NCBI GenBank assembly: GCA_016860845.1
Contig: BOKF01000034.1
Coordinates: 1 to 64,000 of the forward strand
Length of the DNA: 64,000 bases
Origin: Chloroflexota bacterium
GTDB taxonomy: Bacteria; Chloroflexota; Anaerolineae; 4572-78; J111
Direction: 5' to 3'
Shown here: positions 27,765 to 36,280 of the stretch, in pieces
Numbering within the stretch: position 1 is the stretch's first letter
Layout: each line of letters opens with the position of its first letter
Program-made: the position numbers and the translations under genes
The notes under the pieces: model-generated
Databases searched by the model: none
The model's input: only the letters and a program-made list of their open reading frames with translations
Told to the model about the DNA's origin: nothing

Positions 27765-28496
27765 CTAATGGGTCTCTCGCCAATAATATTGCCCAAATAT
27801 GACCAAAAGTGCTACGTTTGAGATAATCGCCCAGATTTGAACAGCCAAAAAAGGAAACCCTATAAGAGAGGCAAGGATAAGTAAATTTGTGTCCAGCGGA
27901 GCAAATATATGAAAGAGGCTGCGAATACGTTTAATCAGAGATTTATTATTTTGATATTTGTCTTGGTCTGCTATATTTTTTGGTGAGCTGTGTGGTAGCA
28001 GATGATACTGCATATAGTAATAAGTATTCGTACCCAACATGGCCACCATCCCAATCAGCCAGGCCCCATTACTCCCGCCTATCCCAATCTCACCTAACGT
28101 GGCTCCAATAATGAGCAAATTATTGGTAAACCAGTGGCCCAACATATCTAATTTGTCACCTACTACAGAGGTACGTTTGCTGGCACGCGCCACAGGACCA
28201 TCACAACAATCAAGGATATAGGAGGCAATAATCAGTAGCGCAACAATTTGAACGCCATTGGTCGGGTGAAACGCCAGGACAAATGAAGCTAAAACAAGAC
28301 ACCCAATAAACAAGAAAGTGATTGTATTAGGGGCAATATTCCACCGCAAAAAGACCCAGCTCAAATGGGGCGAGATTTTTCCTGCCAAGCGGTGAACAGG
28401 TGCTTCATTTCCTGTATAGGTAACTTGACGTATTTCCTTAATCGTCCAATGTTTTCTAATAGGAGTTTCTTCTGATCTAAGTAAAATATTCGTCAC
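27765..28496 (-). CDS. CDP-alcohol phosphotransferase with altered final motif residue
   Basis: This 243-residue integral membrane enzyme of the CDP-alcohol phosphatidyltransferase family transfers a phospho-alcohol from its CDP derivative to an acceptor. The family motif is at 96-121: D96-C-C-D99-G-P-V-A103-R104, eight residues, G113, D117, and then H121 where the canonical fourth Asp should stand. At least five membrane helices are visible (55-77, 83-97, about 130-150, 190-215, 220-238). Start is GTG with GAGGAA 8 nt upstream. It follows the nucleotidyltransferase-ApgM fusion in the same transcript (gap 42 bp), which probably makes its CDP substrate. It is AT-rich like its neighbours. Acceptor unknown. 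Confidence 0.85.
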   Translation of the reverse strand: MTNILLRSEETPIRKHWTIKEIRQVTYTGNEAPVHRLAGKISPHLSWVFLRWNIAPNTITFLFIGCLVLASFVLAFHPTNGVQIVALLIIASYILDCCDGPVARASKRTSVVGDKLDMLGHWFTNNLLIIGATLGEIGIGGSNGAWLIGMVAMLGTNTYYYMQYHLLPHSSPKNIADQDKYQNNKSLIKRIRSLFHIFAPLDTNLLILASLIGFPFLAVQIWAIISNVALLVIFGQYYWRETH

Positions 28497-28508
28497 GATG
28501 TATGTTCC

Positions 28509-29210
28509 TCAATTGGGTAACTTATTTATTTTTTTAGCAAAATTAATAGTGGCTTTAGCATACTCTGTGCTTGAGTCAATAATTTTTAGCCCATTCAAAT
28601 TCGTACAACCCTCATAAGCAATAGAGAATTCAGTACAAGCTAGCAAAATAGAATCAATCTCATTGCTCATTTTCTGAATGACAGCTTCCAATCTACTTTT
28701 TGATGCAGGACACAAAACATTGGTTAATTTGATTTCCTCAATAGCCGACCAGACAATATCATTATCTGTCTCCAATGGATAGACAGCTTCAGGAATATAC
28801 TTACTGTAAGTTTTTTGGGTCAGGGTAACATATCCCCCTAAAACTAGAGGTCTGCTCTTATTATTGGTAACAACTTGGGACACAATTTCAATCATGTTGA
28901 GCCAGGGAATACGAATTCTATCCGCGACCTGTGGATAGAAATGATGAGCAGAATTACAGGGAACTGTAACAAAATCAGCACCGATACTAGCTAAATTATT
29001 GATACTTTCGATCATACCTGGAACCGGGCTGGCTTCGTTATATAAGATGGCCCTCGTGCGGCTGGGAATTTTGACGTTGTTATCTATGATGATTCTCAGA
29101 TGTTCCCAATCCTTTCGCGCAGGGGTCATAGAGACGAGTCTATGAAAGAAATCAATAGTAGTAAAAGGCCCCATGCCTCCTAAAATGCCGACAATCTTCT
29201 CCTCATTCAT
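28509..29210 (-). CDS. Aspartate/glutamate racemase family protein
   Basis: This 233-residue protein of the cofactor-independent Asp/Glu racemase superfamily has both catalytic cysteines: C85 in VPCNSAHHFY and C192 in LACTEFS. The N-terminus MNEEKIVGILGGMGPFTT is typical of aspartate racemase. It would make D-Asp (or D-Glu) from the L-form. The ATG at 29210 is chosen over one at 29225 because GGAG lies 6 nt before it; it overlaps the upstream FemAB-like gene by 8 nt. Placement among three FemAB-like transferases suggests a D-amino acid is incorporated in a surface polymer. The region is clearly AT-rich (16 of 60 bases G or C at 28501-28560). Confidence 0.85.
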   Translation of the reverse strand: MNEEKIVGILGGMGPFTTIDFFHRLVSMTPARKDWEHLRIIIDNNVKIPSRTRAILYNEASPVPGMIESINNLASIGADFVTVPCNSAHHFYPQVADRIRIPWLNMIEIVSQVVTNNKSRPLVLGGYVTLTQKTYSKYIPEAVYPLETDNDIVWSAIEEIKLTNVLCPASKSRLEAVIQKMSNEIDSILLACTEFSIAYEGCTNLNGLKIIDSSTEYAKATINFAKKINKLPN

Positions 29211-30435
29211 GTGAAACTCCTTCAAATGTCAGCTTGGAGATTTTTGTTTTTTTAATCCCTGGATTTCCATCAAAGAAATCGGCCACCGAACAAATAAGCA
29301 ACTTTTCTAAGCCAGAGGTAGCATACTGTTTCTCCCAGTCCTGCCGGGTTGCTTCTGTGACCTTATCCGGCTCATCGGTGACAATAAGTCCCTGTAGCTG
29401 TCCGCGCTCACCTATGATAATAAGTGGGTTATCTTTGAAAAATTGGCGGACGGCCGGGGTATCCCGCTTCACTTTGAGCCAGATTCGTTGTTGAGACGTG
29501 TCAGAACAAGTTGCGGCTGCGCCCCAGCGACGTTTATGTTGAAGAATTCCATCCGCCAGGTGAGGGGCAGAATCCCCAAAGGAAACATAATCATAACCTT
29601 CCTGATTAGCCCAATGGGTGATAGCGTAGTAATAGGCGCCCAGGGCGCCTTCTCGCATCAATTGTTCATCAGCATTGACGACGCCAATTAATCGAAACCT
29701 AATGATCCGCCCCTGGGGATAAGAAAGCCCACCTGCCACATACTGACCATCTCGCTTGATCAAATGCAGGAAACCTCGTTGGAAATTTTGACGAGCCTCT
29801 TCTACAGACATAGGCGAGGCTAATTCGTGATGTCGCTGGGCCATCGTCGGGCTGTACATTTGATGGTAGAACATTTCAAAATCTTCTTCACGGGGTGAGA
29901 CCTCATATTCGTAGCCATATTTGCGCACCAAACGAAGTTGGTAATCACGCACATTTTTATGAAAACGACGTTTCACGTCGTCCCAGTCTCCTCGCACATT
30001 GAGCAACATTCTGACGAAAAAGGGTTGTACAATTGCATTTTGGCGAGGCAAACTGCGAATGAGATACTGGCTGCCAAGAACAATAACCAGGTCATTACCT
30101 GGTAAATTGGTCAGAGTGCCGGCTTGCCACAAGGCCACTCGGCCAATCTCTTTGATGGTTGGCGCTTCCGCAAACAAGTTCCTGACCAGGGTTGGCCGAT
30201 AGTCTGTAAAGGGATTATCCAGGAGTCCTGACAAATAATCTAAGCCAACATAATCAACTGTCAGCGGACCGCCCTGGTTGTGGCCAGATAGCCGGTAGAT
30301 GGTCAGGTATGGCCGCAGCCGCATCAATTCTTTTGCCCCATGCAGATAGGGGATGACGCTCCTTTGAGCCCAATCGGGAGCGCGAAGTTGTGCTTCTACC
30401 CAAAGATCACGACTTAGCTCAAATAAGCTCTTCAT
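29203..30435 (-). CDS. FemAB/GNAT-fold acyltransferase (copy 2)
   Basis: This protein of about 410 residues has a double GNAT fold of the FemAB type in its central part: HKNVRDYQLRLVRKYGYEYEV, DGQYVAGGLSYPQGRIIRFRLIGV and EGALGAYYYAITHWANQEGYDYVSFGDS, the last being the GNAT core with the order seen in FemAB-like proteins. The N-terminal 90 residues and the C-terminal 70 are not recognised. The ATG at 30435, with AAGGA upstream, is preferred to one at 30492; the gene then overlaps the upstream glycosyltransferase by 17 nt. It differs strongly from the other two FemAB-like proteins, so it may use another donor or acceptor. Function unproven. Confidence 0.7.
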   Translation of the reverse strand: MKSLFELSRDLWVEAQLRAPDWAQRSVIPYLHGAKELMRLRPYLTIYRLSGHNQGGPLTVDYVGLDYLSGLLDNPFTDYRPTLVRNLFAEAPTIKEIGRVALWQAGTLTNLPGNDLVIVLGSQYLIRSLPRQNAIVQPFFVRMLLNVRGDWDDVKRRFHKNVRDYQLRLVRKYGYEYEVSPREEDFEMFYHQMYSPTMAQRHHELASPMSVEEARQNFQRGFLHLIKRDGQYVAGGLSYPQGRIIRFRLIGVVNADEQLMREGALGAYYYAITHWANQEGYDYVSFGDSAPHLADGILQHKRRWGAAATCSDTSQQRIWLKVKRDTPAVRQFFKDNPLIIIGERGQLQGLIVTDEPDKVTEATRQDWEKQYATSGLEKLLICSVADFFDGNPGIKKTKISKLTFEGVSHE

Positions 30436-31723
30436 TAAATCCTTGCTCCTGCTGTTTGATATCTCGTGCTCTTTGAGTAGGTAGTGCATCAATCAGTCCT
30501 ACATATTCCACGCTGAGTTTGGCCCAATTGTAACGTTGATTAAAGCTATCAGCATTTTTAGCCAGGGTTGCCCGGCGAACCGGGTCGTCGTAAAGCTTCA
30601 AAATGCTGGCAGCCAGCTCATCAACATTTTCCGGGGTAAAATACTCCACCATCGTCTCATCAAAATAAGCTTCAATGGCTGGGGTGCGGGCCACAATAGA
30701 TGGCACCCCCAGAGCAGTATATTCCATCAATTTGGTGGGTAAAATGCCATCGGTAAAAATATCTCGACGATAGGGAACCACCCCTACATCGGCGGTTCTT
30801 ATCAAATTCGGAAGTTCAGAAGAAGGTAATAGTAGGCCGGAACTGAATTGCACATGCTCCTTCAGATCTAACTCATCCACCAGCTTCATTAGTGTCTCCC
30901 GATAATCGCCGCCCCCATGGATCATCAGGTGGATTTTAGGTATTTTGTAGCGCACCAAGTTAACCGCCCGGACTAGCGAATCTATTCCATATCGTTGGGT
31001 AATATTACCGTGATAAATCAAACGGAAACAGTCATTGTTTCGGGGGGATAATTCACCGATCGAGGGCCGCTGAAAGATGCGGTCGTCGGCCACATTCATG
31101 ACTACACAGACCTTTTCGGCCGGAACACCGCGTTGGATCAGGGTGTTACGCCACAACTCGGTGACGGTAATCACCTTATTGGCAAAGCGGCAGGAGATTT
31201 GCTCTTGCCAGCGAATTAGACGGATAGGCCAGCTTGACCAATCGCTATCCTTAAAGCGGGCAGCGTAAAATTCGGGCATCAAATCATGGATGTCAAGGAC
31301 CAATTTGGCCCCCATCAGTTTGGGTATTAATCCGGCAAAGACCAAAAAATCAGGTAAATTATGTACCTGAACTGTTCTATAACGACGACGCCAATGTAAA
31401 CTGGCTAGTTTACGCGAAGCCAGAACAAAAAAAGTTAAATATTCCAGTAATTGAGCCTTAGATCCGCCGCTTTTATTGCGCTTCACCGGCAGGCGATAGA
31501 TATTAACCCCATCTCTGGTTTCAAATTCTGGTCCTTTTCTGGCCCACAGGCAGATTACATCTACCTCGTAGCCATGTTTTACCAACGCCAGAGCCTGTCG
31601 CTCAACGCGAGTTTCACCGAGGGGGTAATAGGCATGGACAACCATGCAGTGTCGTTTGTTCCTGCTTTCATTTTTGTCATCAGGCAAAGGTGGTCCAGCT
31701 TCAAGCGGCGATAATGTTTGCAT
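30419..31723 (-). CDS. GT4-family glycosyltransferase
   Basis: This is a cytoplasmic GT-B retaining glycosyltransferase of about 434 residues. The N-terminal domain has VVHAYYPLGETRVERQALALVKHGYEVDVICL, and the donor-binding C-terminal domain has LIYHGNITQRYGIDSLVRAV and the E-x7-E-like KLMEYTALGVPSIVA. It resembles WcaL/LPS-core type enzymes. Start is ATG at 31723; an in-frame TTG at 31735 has no better site. The gene overlaps the downstream FemAB-like gene by 17 nt, indicating translational coupling of sugar addition and acyl modification. Donor sugar unknown. Confidence 0.88.
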   Translation of the reverse strand: MQTLSPLEAGPPLPDDKNESRNKRHCMVVHAYYPLGETRVERQALALVKHGYEVDVICLWARKGPEFETRDGVNIYRLPVKRNKSGGSKAQLLEYLTFFVLASRKLASLHWRRRYRTVQVHNLPDFLVFAGLIPKLMGAKLVLDIHDLMPEFYAARFKDSDWSSWPIRLIRWQEQISCRFANKVITVTELWRNTLIQRGVPAEKVCVVMNVADDRIFQRPSIGELSPRNNDCFRLIYHGNITQRYGIDSLVRAVNLVRYKIPKIHLMIHGGGDYRETLMKLVDELDLKEHVQFSSGLLLPSSELPNLIRTADVGVVPYRRDIFTDGILPTKLMEYTALGVPSIVARTPAIEAYFDETMVEYFTPENVDELAASILKLYDDPVRRATLAKNADSFNQRYNWAKLSVEYVGLIDALPTQRARDIKQQEQGFNEELI

Positions 31724-31755
31724 TTTGGTATCCAATTAAATCATAAGGGTAAAAA

Positions 31756-32763
31756 TCACAAGAAACGCCGGTAAACCTGATAACCCTGGTTACTCAATTT
31801 GAGCAAAGTAGGCTTATGCACATAAACATTGCGCCCAAAATTTACCAGATCACCGCCAAATTTGGCCTTGAAATCGCGCACCCCATATTCTTCATCCGGT
31901 TTGCCCGCACCGCCAAAATCATAAACGTGATAACCGTTATTCGCTCCCCACTCAAGAATGTGCCAGATCAACATTTCGTTGGGCAGATAATCGCTGTACG
32001 CCCGGTCTGAGCCGCCATACCAGCCATAAATCACATTTTTATAGAGCAGCTCAATCGAACAAGCAGCGGTCACGCCATTGACCTGGGCCAACAAAAACTT
32101 GGCCATTCCCTTGGCATACAACTCGTTGAAAGCGGCCACAAACAACGAGCGGTCGGCCAGCGGTACCTGGGCGTTGCTGTAGGTTTTCTGCAAAATATCA
32201 TACCAGTGTTCTAACTCGGTCAGGGTGGTGGCCTCACTCATTTGGACGAAGTTATCCCGCAAGCCTTTACGAATTTTTTTGCGGGTACGCTGGCCGATGC
32301 TTTGTAAAACATCCTCAGCCGGGCGGTTTAGGTTAATCAGGTAATTGAGATGTCCTTCAAAGAGAAAGCCGTATTCAGTGAGGAGGGACTGCAAGTCACT
32401 TAAATTGTAGAGATTGCGCAGTTCGGTAAAGAGGGCACTGCCTTTGGCTTCACGCTTGTACGTCTGCAAAAGCAACTCTAGCGCCTTTTTACCCTCCGGG
32501 TTATCGGCGCAGAGGATGCTGCTGTAGGCAATAGCTCGGGTAGTTAACTGCCGCAGCAGGCCATCCATCAGTGTGACTTGTATCGGCAGCAGGAGGGCCA
32601 ACGGATAGCCACTGTTATCTACAGCAGCCCACAAAGTTGGCCGGTGGTTTCTAGTCTGAGCGAATACTCTGAACATCTCAGGAGTATGGAAAATGCTGCC
32701 GCGCGGGTTGTTATTGACAAAATCTTGCCAGAGATCTTCAGCTAAACTTTGCACAAGGTACAT
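31756..32763 (-). CDS. FemAB-family aminoacyl/acyl transferase (copy 3)
   Basis: This 335-residue peptidoglycan-bridge (FemAB)-like protein has the double GNAT fold. Characteristic stretches are LWQDFVNNNPRGSIFHTPEMFRVF at the N-terminus, IGQRTRKKIRKGLRDNF in the centre and SDYLPNEMLIWHILEWGANNGYHVYDFGGAG near the C-terminus. It is the first gene after the direct-repeat promoter at 32932-32965, with a 5-prime leader of about 160 nt. It heads an operon of nine genes ending with the CapK-like enzyme at 22495. Likely role: transfer of an amino acid or acyl group to a polysaccharide repeat unit. Confidence 0.85.
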   Translation of the reverse strand: MYLVQSLAEDLWQDFVNNNPRGSIFHTPEMFRVFAQTRNHRPTLWAAVDNSGYPLALLLPIQVTLMDGLLRQLTTRAIAYSSILCADNPEGKKALELLLQTYKREAKGSALFTELRNLYNLSDLQSLLTEYGFLFEGHLNYLINLNRPAEDVLQSIGQRTRKKIRKGLRDNFVQMSEATTLTELEHWYDILQKTYSNAQVPLADRSLFVAAFNELYAKGMAKFLLAQVNGVTAACSIELLYKNVIYGWYGGSDRAYSDYLPNEMLIWHILEWGANNGYHVYDFGGAGKPDEEYGVRDFKAKFGGDLVNFGRNVYVHKPTLLKLSNQGYQVYRRFL

Positions 32764-32931
32764 TGTGTGTCGTTGATGGACCGTCCTTTTAAAATTAATC
32801 CTCGTTAAAATCTAAAAATCTAATGGACCCAAATTTAATGAGCCGGCATTCCTGGGTGTGGGCTTCGTTTTGCAGCCAAGGATACCTCACCCTCAAAAAT
32901 TGAATCTACTGCAATTTTTTTTGCTGAGTTT

Positions 32932-32965
32932 ACTATAGCACGAAAAGGTTTGAATTTAGTTTGAA
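32932..32965 (-). promoter_or_regulatory. Direct-repeat activator-type promoter, copy 2
   Basis: On the minus strand TTCAAACTAAATTCAAAC (32948-32965) carries two perfect TTCAAAC 7-mers 11 bp apart; 10 bp later is TATAGT (32932-32937). Transcription would start near 32925 and run into the FemAB-like gene at 32763. The 223-bp gap shows nothing else except an A/T-rich heptad-like patch near 32805. Confidence 0.65.
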
Positions 32966-32986
32966 TATGTTAAGAATTTAGTTCGT

Positions 32987-34273
32987 TTATCTATTCAGAG
33001 TGCGAAGTCCATAATCCCACAAAGTCAGCGCATCTATATCCCCGGTGACACAAAGGGCGCTACGTGTTCCATTAGGCCAGCGTCCCAACCGTAAAAGAGG
33101 CCAACTACCATTTTCAATTTTACCTAGCAGGGGGCGTTCGTCTTCCGGCTTAAACTCAGGGTGATGTAAATATAAAGGATAATTATGAGAGTCTTTACTT
33201 ATCTCGATGAGATAACCTTGCTGTCGCAGGAAATCAACAAGCGCCTTGGCGCTTTGAGGCGAAATCCCGATAACCGGTCGCTGGGTGGCAGCGATAGTAA
33301 ATGTTTTGCTCATAACCTGATCATATTGATCAAACCAGGGCCTGGTTGGACCATCAACTTCTAAATTTCTGGCTAAAACAGTGACCGATTTGGCCCCATC
33401 TACTATTGCCTCAAACTGGTCAGGATGAGTGGATGGATTAATCGTCAGCTTGGTTTCAGTCCGCTCAAGCCACCAGGTGGCAATTTCATCCAGGCGGGCA
33501 ATCCAAACGGCGGGTGAAAGGGCGCGAGCCTGAGCCAGAGTAGCTGCCAACGGTTCCTTTAATAAGTCAATGCGCTCTGGATGCAACCCCAGGGTAAAAA
33601 GTTCACCCAACTTGTAAGTCTGCTCCAATATATTCAGCCAGATTTCACTCTGGGCTTTCATACTGGCTAATTGCAGCCGATCTATAAGTCCTTCATCATC
33701 AGGGAGACAATAAGGAATGCGAACCAATCCATCTTGAAAGCTGGGTAAAGCGGGGTAACTACTGGCCTCTCGAGCGCCGTAGAAATTAATAACTCGCTGA
33801 TAGGCCGGCGTATCGTACCCGTTGAGAACATCCCAGGTCAGACCCTGGCTACTGTCGAACAGAAAATGGTGATGACGCAGAGCGGTCAACGTTCCTTCGT
33901 TCCAGCGTAGATAGGGACACCGAAAGCCGCGGAAAGGGACCTGGCTCGTTTCAAAGGCAGCGATAGCTTGATCAAGCCGGGCTATTTGTTCCTCTGCTGT
34001 TAAGCGGGAGTGGTCAATATGAGTATAACCATGAATAGCAAATTCAATACCCTGTTGCGCCAACTTTTGGATGGTGGCGCTATTTCGCCTCAAGGCTACG
34101 GCAGTGATAGGAAAGGTAGCACTGGCGTTGTAGGTTTGGAGTAAACGAGCAAAGCGTTCCAGGATATTATCCATTTTATCTGAAGTTAAACCATAACGGG
34201 CGGTAATTACTCTGGCCCGGGCCAGGGCATTTTTGAAGCCCTTGCCTTTAGCAGCTATCGCAAATGGATTCAT
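32987..34273 (-). CDS. Polysaccharide deacetylase-like protein with rearranged motifs
   Basis: This is a 428-residue protein of the NodB/polysaccharide deacetylase fold. The zinc motif H-x3-H appears in IHGYTHIDHS and the R-x-P-Y motif in GFRCPYLRWN, followed by FDSSQGLTWDV. The first motif, normally TFDD before the ATF strand, is absent: the N-terminus has YGLTSDKM instead. A TGDIDALT stretch near the C-terminus (LCVTGDIDALTLWDYG) could supply it, as if circularly permuted. There is no signal peptide, so it would act in the cytoplasm, unlike secreted deacetylases. It lies 18 bp after a GHL10 lipoprotein gene. It might deacetylate a lipid-linked sugar. Confidence 0.68.
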   Translation of the reverse strand: MNPFAIAAKGKGFKNALARARVITARYGLTSDKMDNILERFARLLQTYNASATFPITAVALRRNSATIQKLAQQGIEFAIHGYTHIDHSRLTAEEQIARLDQAIAAFETSQVPFRGFRCPYLRWNEGTLTALRHHHFLFDSSQGLTWDVLNGYDTPAYQRVINFYGAREASSYPALPSFQDGLVRIPYCLPDDEGLIDRLQLASMKAQSEIWLNILEQTYKLGELFTLGLHPERIDLLKEPLAATLAQARALSPAVWIARLDEIATWWLERTETKLTINPSTHPDQFEAIVDGAKSVTVLARNLEVDGPTRPWFDQYDQVMSKTFTIAATQRPVIGISPQSAKALVDFLRQQGYLIEISKDSHNYPLYLHHPEFKPEDERPLLGKIENGSWPLLRLGRWPNGTRSALCVTGDIDALTLWDYGLRTLNR

Positions 34274-34291
34274 TTTTAATTCCCAAATTTT

Positions 34292-36073
34292 TTAATTAGA
34301 GTTGATATTGGATGAAAAAGGGCCGTTCCCCAGGGCTTCCCAAACTTCGTCACTGATCCCGGCGAAATCGAAAAGAATAATACCCCTTGAACCGCTAGCG
34401 CGGGCCAGATCAACCTCAGCGAGTATCTGAGTTGATGCCTTAACTTCTCGACTGCTTTCAGAAATGAAAACACTTAGCCCTACCATCATCTCATTGGGGT
34501 CATCTATCACTGACTGCCAATCGGCCAAAACGGGCGCTAAAGGCTTGTCTTTTTCCACATAGAGCCGCGGAATGATCAAATCTACATATTCCCCTTCCAG
34601 CCAGGACTGCCAATCCAGAAAATACTTTTCGGCCAACGCCTCTTGACTGGCCGCCACCGTAATTGTTACCAATACTTCCGGGTCTTCTTGCTTAACCTGC
34701 TGGTAAACCTCCTGCAACAGGAAATTAATCCCCTGTTTACGAAAAGTTTTCCAATGGGCATCTCGGGTCAGGTAGTCTTCTAATTGTAAACCGCGCTCAG
34801 TGGCAGGGATTAAGGCATGCTGCCCCACAGGGATTAATAATCCGGTTCTGTCAAAGTGTCTACCTTGCGCGTTCACCCCAAGGAGGGCCTGAATATTTTT
34901 ATCTTTAATGGAAGGGGTTGGTCCATCAATAAAAATCACCCCTCCACCTTGTTGCACAAAATCAGCCAGGTCGCTCGCCGTTTGGGCAGTGATCAAATAG
35001 ATACCGGGCATAATGAGAATATCATTTACCTCAAGCGTTGTAATATCTTCTTCACCTATCTCAACCGGTGATACGCCGATATCCTCCAGCCAGGTAAAAA
35101 CGGTATCAAAATCACCGTAACCATATTTTTCGGCATTGGTTTGAGAACGTAAAATGTAAAGGTTGCCTGCCTCGTTTTGCAGGTAATTAAGGCTACGGCG
35201 CAGGATTTCGCTGCTGGCCGCAACAGTTCGTTCATCGGCCTGCCAATTGAATAGAATTACTTTGCCAGTTCCATAGTTATTAAGCAATATAGCCGGTTGC
35301 CCATCATCAAACACAGCTAATGCTTGAGCCGTAGTTACACCCGCCAAGGGATTACCCCTGAAACTGCCGTAGGCCGGCAAGTCGGTATAGCGCAATGCCT
35401 CTAAGTCAAGATTGTACGCCTCTTTAAAGGCATTAGCGCTATAGGCATCAAAGCCCCATTTCCAACCGGGGTGGGGATAACGGGTGTAATCAAAATGGAT
35501 GCCATCTACTTTGTACTTTCTCACCATCTCCAAAGCAAGGTCAATGATAAATTGCCTGACATCCGGCCGGTTATAATTGAGCCAATTTGCTTTCTCACCA
35601 TCCAAACTTAGCATGCCCCATTCAGGATGCTGTGACAGAATCGGCCCATCTGTTCCCCCAACCGGACCGGCCACAAGCCAGGCATGCACCTGAATATTGC
35701 GTTGGTGAGCGGCCTTTACCAGATAGGCCAGGGGATCAAAGTCCGGCTCAACTCTTTCATATTTTTCAACTAAGTCACTGTTATATAGAGCTTGTCCCTG
35801 GACGAAGGTATTAACAAATAGGGCATTAAAATGTCCGATTTCAGCGCGTTTAAGGACAGCATCAATTTCTTTCTGGCTACTAACAGATCTGGCCTGTACC
35901 CATACTGCTCGTATCTCTGGCTGACTCGATCCTCTGGTAGGCATTGTTAAGGAATCCTGTGCGAGAGGGGCAAGAGGACCAGGTGAAGAAAGATGATCAT
36001 TTCTATTCACCAAGCAAGCGCCGAGAGTCAGCAAAAAGGTTAAAGTTACTACAATAATAAAAAGTTGTCGCAT
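34292..36073 (-). CDS. GHL10-family glycoside hydrolase-like lipoprotein
   Basis: This protein of about 593 residues starts with a lipoprotein signal (MRQLFIIVVTLTFLLTLGAC), the cysteine being the lipid anchor. The catalytic domain matches the GHL10/DUF187 family: EIRAVWVQARS, GHFNALFVNTF, HAWLVAG and KYKVDGIHFDYTRYP. A ThuA/glutamine-amidotransferase-like insertion (NDILIMPGIYLI) lies in the middle, and WLEGEYVDLIIPRLY is the second half of the barrel. The ATG at 36073 is chosen because the signal peptide starts there; in-frame ATGs at 36082 and 36112 exist. The promoter at 36078-36108 places this ATG 6 nt after the -10 box, so the mRNA may be leaderless. Confidence 0.78.
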   Translation of the reverse strand: MRQLFIIVVTLTFLLTLGACLVNRNDHLSSPGPLAPLAQDSLTMPTRGSSQPEIRAVWVQARSVSSQKEIDAVLKRAEIGHFNALFVNTFVQGQALYNSDLVEKYERVEPDFDPLAYLVKAAHQRNIQVHAWLVAGPVGGTDGPILSQHPEWGMLSLDGEKANWLNYNRPDVRQFIIDLALEMVRKYKVDGIHFDYTRYPHPGWKWGFDAYSANAFKEAYNLDLEALRYTDLPAYGSFRGNPLAGVTTAQALAVFDDGQPAILLNNYGTGKVILFNWQADERTVAASSEILRRSLNYLQNEAGNLYILRSQTNAEKYGYGDFDTVFTWLEDIGVSPVEIGEEDITTLEVNDILIMPGIYLITAQTASDLADFVQQGGGVIFIDGPTPSIKDKNIQALLGVNAQGRHFDRTGLLIPVGQHALIPATERGLQLEDYLTRDAHWKTFRKQGINFLLQEVYQQVKQEDPEVLVTITVAASQEALAEKYFLDWQSWLEGEYVDLIIPRLYVEKDKPLAPVLADWQSVIDDPNEMMVGLSVFISESSREVKASTQILAEVDLARASGSRGIILFDFAGISDEVWEALGNGPFSSNINSN

Positions 36074-36074
36074 T

Positions 36075-36136
36075 AATCTCATCACTAAGGCTATACTCAA
36101 GGTTAGTTCCAATTACCCTACAACTACCATACGTTT
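36075..36136. repeat. 62-bp intergenic repeat, copy A
   Basis: This stretch matches 37456-37517 at 55 of 62 positions with no gaps. Both lie directly upstream of minus-strand genes (34292 and 36281). It contains the second-class promoter. The rest of the 207-bp gap up to 36280 shows no gene or clear terminator. Confidence 0.7.
36078..36108 (-). promoter_or_regulatory. Second-class promoter (AACTAACC type), copy A
   Basis: On the minus strand AACTAACC (36101-36108) is followed after 16 bp by TGATGAG (36078-36084). The ATG at 36073 begins 6 nt beyond the -10 hexamer, giving a probably leaderless transcript. TAGGGTAA lies just upstream of the -35. It may be used by an alternative (ECF-like) sigma factor. 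Confidence 0.45.
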
Positions 36137-36280
36137 CAGTTCTATTGAACCCCTGGCCGGCAGACGGTTGGCTCAAGTAAAGTCACGGCGCACCCAGCCG
36201 CTCGTCATAAATTCTATGGCCATTATTCAACTGTTCATCCCAATAATGTTAACCTTAAAATAACTTGATTTAGACTGTGT

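Noticed and set aside
28509..29210. Possible arylmalonate decarboxylase or hydantoin racemase instead of aspartate racemase
   Set aside because: The GGMGPFTT N-terminus and both cysteines (C85, C192) fit the aspartate racemase branch; decarboxylases lack one cysteine.
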